Shown piece after piece: positions 35,739 through 46,799 of a stretch of DNA of 64,000 bases. Numbering within the stretch: position 1 is the first letter of the stretch; every line of letters begins with the position of its first letter. A model generated the notes under the pieces. The model did no database searches. It had not been told where the DNA came from and saw nothing but the letters and a program-made list of their open reading frames with translations. This DNA comes from Sequoia sempervirens (taxonomy: Eukaryota; Streptophyta; Pinopsida; Cupressales; Cupressaceae), in assembly GCA_007258455.2 (NCBI GenBank), contig VDFB02358134.1:210115394-210179393 (forward strand), in the 5' to 3' direction. The translations under genes and the position numbers were made by a program.

Positions 35739-38700
35739 AACAGGACCAACATGCCGCATATGATTACAAAGGAAGTAATAAGAGTGGTCACCGTTTTATG
35801 CTCCACCAAACTGGTTTCAATCTTAAAATCTGCTAAGACGAAAGAGTTAATGGAGAAAACTAGTGCCAAATTTGATCAAAGAGCCTTATTATTAGGTATG
35901 TAGCTATGCTCACCAAATACAAAATCTATTACACAAATAGATATAATTTAGTTTTTTCCATCAAAATCAATGTGGCACATGAAATGGTTGAGAATGGTGT
36001 TGATTACAACTTGTGTGAGTTTCTTAGGAAACAACTAATGGTAAAACTAAAGCAAATAAAGAAGAAGAAATATGTGTTTAAGTATGGAACACTAGTTATG
36101 TGCTTGGTTTTCATTTTTTAAGGAATTATCGGTAATTGGAAAAGTCTATTAGATAATAGGAAGGCCTTTGGCTCACCAAATAGAAGATTACATGAGGATC
36201 CTTGGAGACAACAATGCACAAGATGATGAACTTGCTGCTTTCTTTGTAGTATTTTAGAGAAGAATGAATGAGAGATAGAGAATCCCTAAGGCAATTGTGG
36301 AGAAGTATAAAAATGACATCACTTTTCTAGTTTTCAAAAATTACTACATCATGGAGGCAATAGAACCCAGGAAATTTTTGGTTTTGGAGTTAGGATATGA
36401 AGTGAGCGAGGTAGAACTAAATGGTTGTGAAAAAGTTCTATTGAAAAATCCTAAGGTTTCTATGAATCCTAAATATGGGACATATGCAAAAAAATCAATG
36501 AAAGTTTATATGAAGCAAAAGAAACCTATAAGGAAATATGTTGAAAAAATGGTGGATTTTTATGCACAATACATGGGTATTTCTAAGGAAAGAGTGTGGA
36601 TTTCCTTAGAAAAAGCCAAAGCTAAAAAAAAGTGCAGTTGAAGCATCTGGGAGCACTAGAAGATCTAGTAGAGCAATTACCATATCTTTACATGTTGGTG
36701 AAAAGAGGAAATCCATAGTTAGTCCTCTAATAAGGGAGAAATCCCTTCTAGTAGTTCATGCCACTAGGGAAAAAGCAAAGAAGACTACCAACTTTGTACC
36801 CCCTATTGCTCCTACAAGGAGGAGAGTTAAGTAGAAAGATTTAAAAGAAAGGAAATTGGCACTAGTATTGCTAAAGAGGAAGAAGAATTAGAAGAAGACC
36901 ACATCTAGTCTAGAGAGGTAAGAAATATTTTTCACAAAGTGAAGCAAGCACAAAAAGAAAGATAATTGACATTGTAGATATAGAGAGTGAAGAGGAAGTG
37001 GAAAAAGAGAAAGTTTCCTTCAAAATTCAGAAGAGTGAAAAGTAGAAGGAAGCCAAAAGAACTTCTCGAAAGATGAAGTAGAAAGAAATAAAGAAGCCTC
37101 TAGTAAAATAAAAGAAGCAGAAGCAACCTCAGATGACTCACTCCCCTATGAAGCTTGAAGAACTATTCAATAGCATAGTGAAATTTAAAATGTTAACAGA
37201 AACAATAAAAGTGTACAAGGAAGCACATGAGGTAGATAAAGCTACGATAATTGAAGCTATGGTCCAATATATTATTATATTTGAGGTAGATATGTAGAAT
37301 ATCTAGAAGGATATATGAGATGATTTTTGGTTTGTTTTTCTAAAAAGAAGAGAAGAAGCCATTATGGAGAATTAAAGGCTGAAAGATGAAGCCTTAGGAT
37401 GAGTTGTTGCCCTCTTGAATAAAGCAGACTGAGCCACATTGGCTACCATCTATAGCAAGGAGCTAAGAAAAAAAGAAGAAGAAATATTCTTATGGTAAAT
37501 GATCAAAATGATCATGAAATGATCTAGAAAGAGTGCAATGACAAGGTTGAGGAGATTATGCAAAAATTGGGTTTTCTCTCAATATCTGAAGAAGGATTAA
37601 AATATGATTTTGGTGCTTCTGAACATATTGTGAAAGGATAAATTGACACAGATGATGCTCAACATGAGCATGAGGTCAATGGTGTTACTAATGTAGAGGA
37701 ATACACAGACAACACTCCTCTAGACATAGAAGAACCAGTGCAAGAAAATGTTGAAGTTGAAAAGGTTATATAAGAGGAGACAATGATCAAAGAAGAAACT
37801 ATAAAGGATAACACCCCTATTCCTCTGGTAACACATGGTAAAATAGAATAAAATTCTTCTTCCCTACCAATAATAATGATCAAGGTAATATGGAGACATC
37901 TATCCCTCCAGAAGATACAAAATAGGTCACTAGTGAAAGAGAAAAGCATGATTCAAACAAATAACAAGAGCAAGGAAAAGAAGATGATGGTGAGAAAGAA
38001 GATGGAGACAAAAATGAAGAGAATGAGCATGGAGATAAGGACAAGGAAAAAGGAAAAGAATAAAAAATGAAAGATGAAGAAAAAGATAACGATACGGCCT
38101 TCAGAGATGAAGAAAAGGTAGAGGAAGAAGATAATACTGAGTCTAGGAAGGATGAAGAAGCTGAGAAAACTAAGCCTTCTAGTGAATCTTCCTTCGGTAA
38201 TCCCTTGAATGGCCTCTTATCTAGGAAATTAAAGTTCCAACCAGTTTTCTCATCATAGTTATTGTAGTTTCCCATGCAATAGGGAAGTTTAGATTTAGAT
38301 CAGATATCTCCTATTCACAATTTGCAACTAGGTGATGTTTTTCACACATCAACAAGGAAAGGAATCATTGAAGCATATAAAAAGAGTGGTGAATTAATGG
38401 ATGAAGCTATAAAATCCTTGTAGGAGATAACCCCCAAAAATAAATATTGATACCTCCTTGTCTACAATAGAAAACTTCAAGTTATTGATTGATTCCTTTA
38501 GGGAATATGCCTCTAGTTTAAAAGGATAAGTTGAAACAGAGGTAGAAATGAGACTTACAAAAAAGAGGGTTTTAGAGATCAGAGAGAAGTATGCATCTAC
38601 ACACAACAGAGTTGAAGTGTTTGAAGGAAGTGCAAACATGTGAAGAAGATGAAAAAATTTGTTTTTGTATTGCATGAAGTGGTCAGATGCCACATAAAGC

Positions 38701-39117
38701 ATAAAGGATTCCATGGATGCAATGAAATCATAGATAAGCAATGCATCAAGTGACTATGGCCCAACACAGGAAAAAAATGATTAGATGTGGACTACCATAG
38801 AATATTTACATGAAAAATTATTTACCATGTAGAGCCAGAAGGAAGACATAATCAGGTAGTTTGGGAAGCTAAGGGACTTGATGAAAATAAATCATATGCC
38901 TTTCTCAAGTTCCCTTTCCTGTACTGACACAATTTAAAAGTTAAATCTTACTCCCAGTACTCCAGAAGAAGGAGAGGAAACAATGGTGGAGCTTGAATCA
39001 CAATATAGAATGCTTGAAGTAGTGAAGAAAAGTTGGGAAGAAGATAAATCTACTTGGAAATTCATTTTAGAGAAGCTTCAGGGGTCAACATCTTTGTATT
39101 TACCATTTCTACTTTTA
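35739..39117 (+). pseudogene. Accessory ORF of element B
   Basis: N-terminus MITKEVIRVVTVLCSTKLVS, then a domain homologous to that in element F: KYKIYYTNRYNL, INVAHEMVENGVDYNLCEFL and KYVFKYGTLVMC here against YKIFFRNR, IYIAHKIIMENEDFDQC and DYAFRFGTLVIC in F. An open segment (36,297-36,641) follows with FLVLELGYEVSEVELNGCEK and KKSMKVYMKQKKPIRKYVEK. From 36,650 the sequence is strongly Lys/Glu-rich, acidic at 37,660-37,800 and Lys/Met/Glu-rich at 37,900-38,200, ending in a coiled coil (VETEVEMRLTKKRVLEIREK; VELESQYRMLEVVKKSWEED at 38,983). Many stops and frame changes. Function unknown; homology with F shows it belongs to this element family. Confidence 0.7.
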
Positions 39118-39360
39118 TGCATTTTTCAAATTTTCAAGTTTTTAGATTCTTTTGTAAATATGCGGATGATATAGAAGTTTTGGTTAACATCCTAAGGGGG
39201 AGTTCTAGTAATAAATAGAATAGGCGTATATATGCACCCTTTTCTACTAATGTCAAAGGGGGAGAGTTTTTTTGGGAAAGATATGTGTAAGGGGGAGATA
39301 AAGTTACAAGGGAGAGCTTTTGAGGATGTTTAGTTTTTGAAGAGCATGTTCCCATCAATG

Positions 39361-39373
39361 AAAAGGGGGAGAT
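39361..39373 (+). promoter_or_regulatory. Polypurine tract of element B
   Basis: AAAAGGGGGAGAT directly precedes the LTR start TGTTGG. Upstream, GGGGGAG-type runs also occur near 39,195, 39,258 and 39,290. Confidence 0.8.
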
Positions 39374-40706
39374 TGTTGGAAGATTAAGGAGATTGTCATT
39401 GATGATGTAGTCTGGCAACATGAGTATGGTATGCACATAATGCATAATCCTATGTTGTTAGTGATGTAAAAATTGGTTTGGATCATCCTAGCATGGTTTA
39501 GAAGTGTTGTTGAAGATATTTGTACAAGATGAGTTGGTCTAGAAAGTATGCTTGTACAAAACAAATTCTAAGTGTCAAACCTAGTAGTATAGTGGTTTAG
39601 TGTGTCAATTTTTGGGTCTACACTGTACCACAAAAGAGACATCACTCTACAATCCTAATAGTAACTTGATGAACACCAAATGCATTTGAATCCAAGATAT
39701 TTTGTTGTTTGTTGAAGTATCCTAGAAGATATGAATGATAGAGTTTGGTCCTATATATCACAATCATTTCCTATATAGAGTGTTGTTGTGGGAGATTCTG
39801 CATTCCTTTGTGCATGAATATTGTATGGTGTCATGTTGAATATAGGATTATAGATGTTAGTTGAGTAGGAATTCCAAATGGAATTATGTTTTTAGTTCCA
39901 CATGTGGTGAATTGGGTGAACGGATGAAGTTTTTTTTGTTTAGGTCTTATTTCAGGCCGACCTAACACATTTGATGTTTTGTGAAGAATGAGAAAGTAAT
40001 TTTATCTTATATAGGACCTATATTAGATTCATTCCAACCCATCTTGAGGAGATTTAAATTTTGAATTGAGGCACGAAGGTTAGATAAAATGTTTTGAGGA
40101 TGATGAATTTTATTTTTTGTATTACATCCAATTAGGTTGACCTAATTGATGCTACACTTGATGTGGATATATATAATGGATTGATTTCAGTGTTTTGAGG
40201 ATGATGATCAGATAAAGAGTATTAGATGAAATGTATGGTGTACCACCTACATGTGTGTGATGGGAAATTGATCAAAGTTGTGTAAAGTAGAGCATTGATC
40301 TAGATCAATGCAAAGATTGATTTTGTACTTAATTGGAACTGTAATCCAGCATATGATAGATGCAATTGTATTAGTTCAATAGGTTGTAATCCAACCCTTA
40401 TATATTCTATCTTATTCTTTGTAGGAAGTGAGTCCAATGTATAGTGATTCCACCTATAGTGAGCAATTCTATAATATACTATATCCAGATATAATATATT
40501 GTGAGCTAACCCTCACCATGGTTTTTCCCTTTTTTGGTTTTCCACATAAAAAATCTTGGTATTCATGTTTTATGTGATGTTGTGGATGTTTCATTCTTTC
40601 CTTCATTATTGGATTTGAAAGTGTCCTGGTAATTAGATGGTTAATGTTTGAATAGTTTAATAGAATATTGATTCACCCCCCCTCTCAATATTTTGTGTGT
40701 TCAACA
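39374..40706 (+). repeat. 3' LTR of element B
   Basis: 1,333 bp from TGTTGGAAGATTAAGG to GTGTGTTCAACA, with TGTTG...CAACA inverted ends. The right 950 bp align with 11,880-12,814. A C-rich block (ATTCACCCCCCCTCTCA) precedes the end, as in Copia/SIRE-like elements and as in element F. Confidence 0.87.
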
Positions 40707-43325
40707 TCTTTCTCTCTTACTCTCTCCTTCCCTCTCTACTCTCTCTATATATCTCTCTCTCCCCCCTTCTCTCTCTACTCTCTTTCTATCACTCCTTCTT
40801 CTATCCCCTCTTTTTCTCTCACTCTCTCCTTCTCCCTTTCATACACACACACTCACTGCTATCTCCTCCCTACCTCTCCCTCCCTCCCCTCTCTACTTCT
40901 CTTTGTCTCTCCTCTCTCTCTACCTCTTCTTTCCTCTCTACTTATCTTTATATCCCCTAAACCTATCTCTACCTACCTCTCCTTCCATCACTCTTTCTCT
41001 CTATCTCACATATGTCTCCCTCCCTACCTCTTTCCCTCTCTACTCTCTATCTTTCCTATCCCTACATCTACTTACCTCTATCTCACTCTTTCTCTCCCAC
41101 TCTCCTCTTTATCTCCCTCTCTTCCCCCCTCTTTCTCTCCCTTAGGCTCAAGAACTACCTCTATTCTTGTCCATATTTCTATCTCTCTCTCCCTCTCCCT
41201 TTCTCTCTCACTCTCTCCCTCTTTGCCCCCCCTCTCTTTCTCTCCACTTATCTCTCCCTCCCCATCTTTATCTCTCACAATCTCCTTCCCTATATAATTC
41301 TCTTTATCTCACCTTTCTCTCTCTACATCCCTCCCTCTCTACTTCTCTCTATCTCACCTCTTTTTCCCTTCCTCCCTCCTTCCCTCTAATTTTCTCCATC
41401 CCCCCTCTATCTCTATCTCTCTTCCTCCTACCCACCTTCCCTATATACCTCTCTCTCCCTCCCTCCTTCCATCTCTAATTGTCTCTATCACATCTCTATC
41501 ACCTATCTCCCTCCTTCCCTCTCTACTCTATCTCACCTCTCTCTCTCTCAACATCTCCATTTCTCCCTTTATCTCTCTCTCTCCCTCTCTCTCCCCTTTC
41601 TCTCTCACTCTATCCTTCCCTTTGTACTTATCTTTATCTCACCATTCTCTCTCTATCTACCTCTCTCCCTCTCCACTTCTCTCTATGACATATCTCTATC
41701 ACTTCTATCTCTCATACTTCTCCTTCCTTCACTCTCTCTCTCTCCCTCCTTCCCTATCTACTCTTTATATCCCTCCCTCTTTCCTACCCTTTCTACATCT
41801 CCCTATCTCCCCTTGCTCTAATATCTATCTCACTTCTCTCTCTCTTTTCTTTCCTCGCACCCACCTTACCTCTCTACTTCTCTCTATCTAACATGTCCCT
41901 CTATACCTATTTATCTCTCCCTCCCTCACTCCTTTCCTCTCTCAATCTCTCCATCTTCCTCCTTCCCTCTCTACTTCTCTCTATCACCTCTCTCTCTCAC
42001 TTCTCCCTTCCTCTCTCTCCTTTTGTCTCTACTCTCTCTTCCTATGTCTCCCCCCTCCCTCTTCTATTTTTCCTCTTTCTGTTTCACTCTCTCCTTCCTC
42101 CCTCTCTCTCCCAATTTTTCTCTCACCTTCTCCTTCCATCTCTCCATTCTTGTTCACTATCTCACCTCTCTCTCCCTTTCCCCCCTCTCTATTTTTTTCT
42201 ATCTCCCTCTCTCTCAATCTCTTTGTCTCTTTGTCTTTCTCTCTCTTCCTTTCTCCCACCCATCTTCCATCTCTACTTATCTCTATCTAATCTATCCCTC
42301 TATACCTCTTTCTCTCCACTTTCCTCCTTCACTCTCTATTTATCTCTCTATAACATCTCTCTCCCTCTCTTTCCCTCCCTCTCTCTATTCCCTTCCCTCT
42401 CTCTCTCCCCCTCTCTCTCCCTCCCCCTCTCTCTCCCCTCTTTCTCTCACTCTCTCCTTCCCTTTCTATTTTCTATCTTGCCATTCTCTCTCTCTCCCTC
42501 TCCCTCTATCTCTATCTCTCTCTCACTCACTCACTTTCTCCTTCCCTCTCTAATTCTCTCTATCTCTCTATTCTCTCTCTAACTCTCTCTACTTCTCTCT
42601 ATCTCACCTCTCTCTCCCCCTCCATCCCTCCTTCCCTCTCTATTTTTTTAGCTCACCCTCTCTCTATAGCTTTATCTTTGTCTCTATATCTCTCTTCATT
42701 CCACCCACCTTTCATATAATTCTCTATCTAACTTGTCCCTTTATATATTTCTCTCTCTCTCTCTCCCTCCCTCATTCCCTCTCTACTTCTCTCTATCACA
42801 TTTCTATCACCTATCTCACTTCTCCCTTCCTCTCTCACCTTCCCTCTCTACTCTGTCTCACCTCTCTCTCTCTCTCTCTCCCTCCTTTCCTCTACTCTCT
42901 CTATCTCACCTATCTACATATATATCCCTACCTCTCCCTCCTTCCTTCTCTCTCTCTCTCCCTCCCCCTCTTTCTTTCTCACTCTCTCACTCTCTCCCTC
43001 TCTATCCCTTTCAATTCTCTCTATCACATATCTCTATCATCTATATCTCTCACTTCTCCATCCTTCCCTCCCTCTCTAATCTCTACATATCTACTCTTCC
43101 CTCTCACCTCTCTCTCCTTCCCTCTTTACTTATCTCTATCTCCCTCTCCATCTCTATCTACCTCTATCTCTCCATTTCTCTCTCTCACCTCTCTCTCCTT
43201 CCCTCACTACTCTCTCTCTCCCTCCCCCTCTTTCTCTCCTCTTTTTCTCTCACTCTCTCCTTCTCTACCTCTCCCTTCCCCCTTCCCTTTCTCTCTCAAT
43301 CTCCCCACATTCTTCCCCTTTTTTG
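40707..43325 (+). repeat. CT-rich satellite, pyrimidine strand
   Basis: Nearly pure C/T with scattered A for about 2.6 kb. A loose higher-order unit of roughly 60-110 bp recurs, marked by TCTCTACTTCTCTCTATCTC with following CACCTCTCTCTC (for example near 41,340, 41,875, 41,970, 42,590 and 42,785). It begins at the exact end of the element B LTR. Confidence 0.92.
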
Positions 43326-43344
43326 TATCATATCTTGGTGCACA

Positions 43345-44072
43345 TCAAAGAGAGAGGTGAGGGTGAGAGAGATAGAGGGGATGGATGGAGAGGTAGGTAG
43401 AGAGGTGGGTAGAGGGAGAGTGGTATTGATTTATAGAGAGAGAGGTAGGTAGAGAGATGGAGAGGGGAGATAGAGAGAAGTACAAAGGGAAGGAGAGATA
43501 GGGAGGGAGATAGAGGTGAGATGGAGAGATAAACAAAGAGAGAGGGAGGGAGAGAGAGAGAGAGGAGGGAGGGAGGGAGGGATAGGTAAAGATGGATAGT
43601 TGAGATAGATTATAGAGATGGAGAGATAGGTAAAGAGAGGGTGAGGAGAGATAGAAAGAGGTAGATAGATAGAGGGTAGGTAGAGAGGGAGGGGAGAGAG
43701 AGGGAGATGAGAGATAGAAAGAGGGTGGAGGGAGAGAGAGAGGGAAGAATATAGATGTAGGGGGAGAGAGTTGAGATAGTGAGAAAGGAGAGGGAGAGGT
43801 AGGGATAGAGAGAGGTAAGATATATAGTAGAGATATATATATATAGAGATAGAAGGAGAGGTAGGGGAGAAAGATAAATGTAGAGAGGGAAGGGGGGATG
43901 AAGGGATGTAGATAGAGATTAGAGAAGGAAGGAGAGAGAGAGAGAGATGGAATGTAGAGAAGTTGTTCTTGAGATAAAGGGAGAGTTAGATAAAGGGATG
44001 GAGATAGTGAGAGAGAGAGAGGTCTAGAGCATAAGAGATGAAAATGAGTGAGATAGATAGAGAGAGAAAGGT
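43345..44072 (-). repeat. GA-rich satellite, same family on the opposite strand
   Basis: Purine-rich for about 0.73 kb (GAGAGAGGTAGGTAGAGAG, GATAGAGGTGAGATGGAGAG). Its reverse complement has the same CTCTCTAC/TATCTCACCTC phrases as the preceding block, so the array switches orientation across a 20-40 bp junction near 43,325-43,345. Confidence 0.9.
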
Positions 44073-45443
44073 GATACAACTTGCTGATTACAAAAAATTG
44101 ACCTCTTCATTACTGAAATTTGATATGTTGATTACTAAAATTTAACTAAGTCTAAAAAATTATAAGATCTTCCAAAAGGTTTAGTACAAGATCCTGGGGG
44201 TCCAAACTAGGCCCCTAAGTGGCAATGAAAATTCAGAAAAAATAGTTAGGCAACTTAAAATAAAAATTTGAATAGGTTATTAACATAATTTGAAAAATAT
44301 GTAAGAACAAATTTGTAGCAAATTGAATGTAGTTTCTAAGCTACTAGTCCATTTTTGGAAAGAAGTAAAAATATTTGGTGAAAATTTGAAATTTCAATGC
44401 AGTAGTACTAAATTTTTCAAGAAAAAATAAAAAGTAGGTGTATGTCTGACCAACCTAAGTACAAGTTTTTTTTTTTTTTTTTGAAAATTTCAATATAAGT
44501 AGAGAACACATGCTTGGATGTGCCACATTTTTTTGTACTTTTTTTCCAAGTAAATAGTTAGTTATGAATTTTTTATCAATTTTTTTAAAAAATAATAAAA
44601 CTTGTTTGTCTCACCACCATAACTTGGTTAAAAATTTATGAAATTCAATTTTATTTTATTTTATCCTATAGTATAGGAAGCATAGAATGTGGTGTATCTT
44701 TCAGATTTGAAAAATGTGAAATCATTTTAAAAATATAGATTCTTCCAATCAACCTATCAATAAAGACTTTAGTCATAATGGATGTAGAAAATCAATAATA
44801 ATTATCTATTAAATTAAAAATAAGAAATATCTTATATTGGTGGAAAGCTGACAATTTTCTCAATAATCCCTTTTCATTTCATCAAATTCGGATAAAAAAA
44901 GGTTGTTTGTCACAAGGGCGAACTTTGGTAAAGTAAGGAAAAATTCTAAACATATTTTGCAGTTTACTTTCTAGGTATGACAGTCCCAAGCCAAATCCAA
45001 AGGAAAACTCGAGGGAAATCCCAAGGATATAGATTTTATTAGAAAAAATGGATATCAATTTAAAATAGATATCTATTTTAAAAAATGGGTACCCGTTCTT
45101 AGGTCTTCAAAATGAATATCTGTTTTGAAGACCTAAAAACCCGCTGTAGTAAAATGGGCATAACTTTTGTGTTTCTTACCAAAAAATTTATTTTTTTATA
45201 GGCCCTGGAAAGGTGGTTAAGAGCTCTACATAATGGACTAGATATTTTTTCCATATTATACACAAAAAAATAATTATAATTATTTGAACTTCATATTTCA
45301 TTTTTGAAACATCAAATGTTCACTACTTTTGCATACAAAGTCCCTTTTTCATGATTTTTTTTTAACACTCATCTCAAAATACTTGAAACAATAGATAAAG
45401 AAATTTCAATAATGAAATATTATATATTTTTTGTAGTAAGGAG
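44073..45443. other. AT-rich non-coding stretch with palindrome cluster
   Basis: No coding frame. Includes a T17 run (44,466-44,482) and a palindrome cluster at 45,050-45,140. Confidence 0.6.
45059..45136. repeat. Palindrome cluster
   Basis: A perfect 24-bp palindrome at 45,059-45,082 (centre AGATATCT), GGGTACCC at 45,087-45,094, and a 14-bp perfect stem at 45,099-45,112 with 45,123-45,136 (TTAGGTCTTCAAAA / TTTTGAAGACCTAA) around a 10-base loop. Confidence 0.85.
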
Positions 45444-46551
45444 TGTTGGACTCAGTGAACACTGAGAGGGGGGTGAATTAGTGTTCAACAATATTCAAAC
45501 AATTAAATATGATCATAAACTATTTGCAACACATGAATAGAATTAAAGATGCAAGCACAAGAAACAAGATAATCAAGGCACCATAACACCAATATTTTTA
45601 CATGGAAACCCTATTAGGGGAAAAATCATGGTGGAGATTAATCCACAATTTATACTCTATTAAAATTATGATAAAAAAGGGAATGCATTTGCATTTAGGC
45701 ACATTGCCTAGAGCTCACTGCCCAAAATAAAGAAGGCTCACTGTCTTACAAATTATTTTTGATGAAAAAAAAAAACTAAACCTATACCATCTACAAATGC
45801 CTGTATTTAGTTCCAATAAAGTACATGAAACAAATTATGGACCTTCTTTCCAATTTTCACTTCTACTCTGCTCTGTTCTGCTCTACTTTCACAAAAACCC
45901 TTCTGCTGCACAAATAAAATTCACTGAATAGATCTTCTAATATTAGCTTATACATCTTCTCATCACTACTCACTCTATTTAAAGTGAATTATTGATCTCA
46001 TATATATATCTGCTAACAAAGATTTTATTGCTTCAAGTCGGCTTTGATAAAACATGAGATATTATCCAACAATTGGATCAAATCATGAGCAATCTTTAAT
46101 GCATACCCATACAAGTTGGCTAAGATATATCTAGGACCCAAGAAAAAAATATAACATAGGAAATAATTAATTAAGTACCCCTTAAACATCTGTGATACAC
46201 AACATTTGCTAGGTCAGCCACAATGAAAAAATAAATAGAAAATCATTCTACCAAATCTCATAACTCATACAATGATTGCTACAACACCACAAAATTTACC
46301 AATAAGGTAAGATATATTCTCAAAAAACTTGCATGGGTATCCACAACACAAAATGGTGATCTGGTGAAGCATACAGATCAACTAGCTAACCAGATACCCT
46401 ATTCTTCATGCTTTCTATCAATAACACACTACCTTCTACAATTTTTGTTGGTATAAGTAGATCCTAATCTGTAGAATGAGATAATGAATTTAGTTGCCAT
46501 AAATGGCAACACTAGAAGCCACAAAAAATATCCCCATGCCATATTCCAACA
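45444..46551 (-). repeat. 3' LTR of element F
   Basis: 1,108 bp with TGTTGGAATATGG...GAGTCCAACA on the minus strand. Its left 530 bp match 50,251-50,781 (shared GTGAATTAGTGTTCAACAAT, AAACCCTATTAGGGGAAAAA). Confidence 0.87.
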
Positions 46552-46705
46552 ATCTCTCCATTTGGCATTGATGGAAACACTTAGTGAAAAATGACTAAGT
46601 GTCAGAACCAAAACTTCAAAATTCAAAACACAATAAAACACTGCCCCCCCTTAGAAAGTCAAGGAATTTTTCATTGCATTATCTCCCCCTTTGACATCAA
46701 TGATA
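46552..46705 (-). promoter_or_regulatory. Polypurine tract region of element F
   Basis: On the minus strand AAATGGAGAGAT abuts the LTR start. A second tract, GGGGGAGATAA, lies at 46,679-46,690 next to TTGATGTCAAA. The same TCAATG-purine arrangement precedes the LTR of element B. Confidence 0.65.
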
Positions 46706-46799
46706 AAACATTTTTTTCTTTACTCTCCTTTTGTTGTGCTCTCTCACCCTTTTATTGATGCAAAAATTGATCAAAATTTGAAGAATTGCAACTACTGCT

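Larger units (their letters stand above)
11880..40706 (+). mobile_element. Element B: LTR element with gag and accessory ORF, no pol seen (with nested insertions)
   Basis: Flanked by related LTRs (11,880-12,814 truncated; 39,374-40,706 full), with PBS, coiled-coil Gag and knuckles at the left and an accessory ORF and polypurine tract at the right. Excluding nested element D, the interior shows no RT, RNase H or integrase motif in any frame. Its ends (TGTTGG...CAACA, C-rich ATTCACCCCCC block before the LTR end, methionine-tRNA-type PBS) are Copia/SIRE-like. Element F has the same gag and accessory ORF, which supports the pairing. The two LTRs might belong to separate copies of one family, so the single-element reading is probable rather than proven. 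Confidence 0.6.

Noticed and set aside
37880..38275. Minus-strand serine/phenylalanine-rich frame of 131 codons
   Set aside because: It is the reverse of the Lys/Glu-rich GAA/AAG coding stretch of the element B accessory ORF.
40668..43452. Long open frames of Ser/Leu/Pro (and Arg/Glu on the other strand) in the CT/GA region
   Set aside because: They are automatic translations of CT/GA repeats in all frames; no start context, domain or mixed composition supports a protein.
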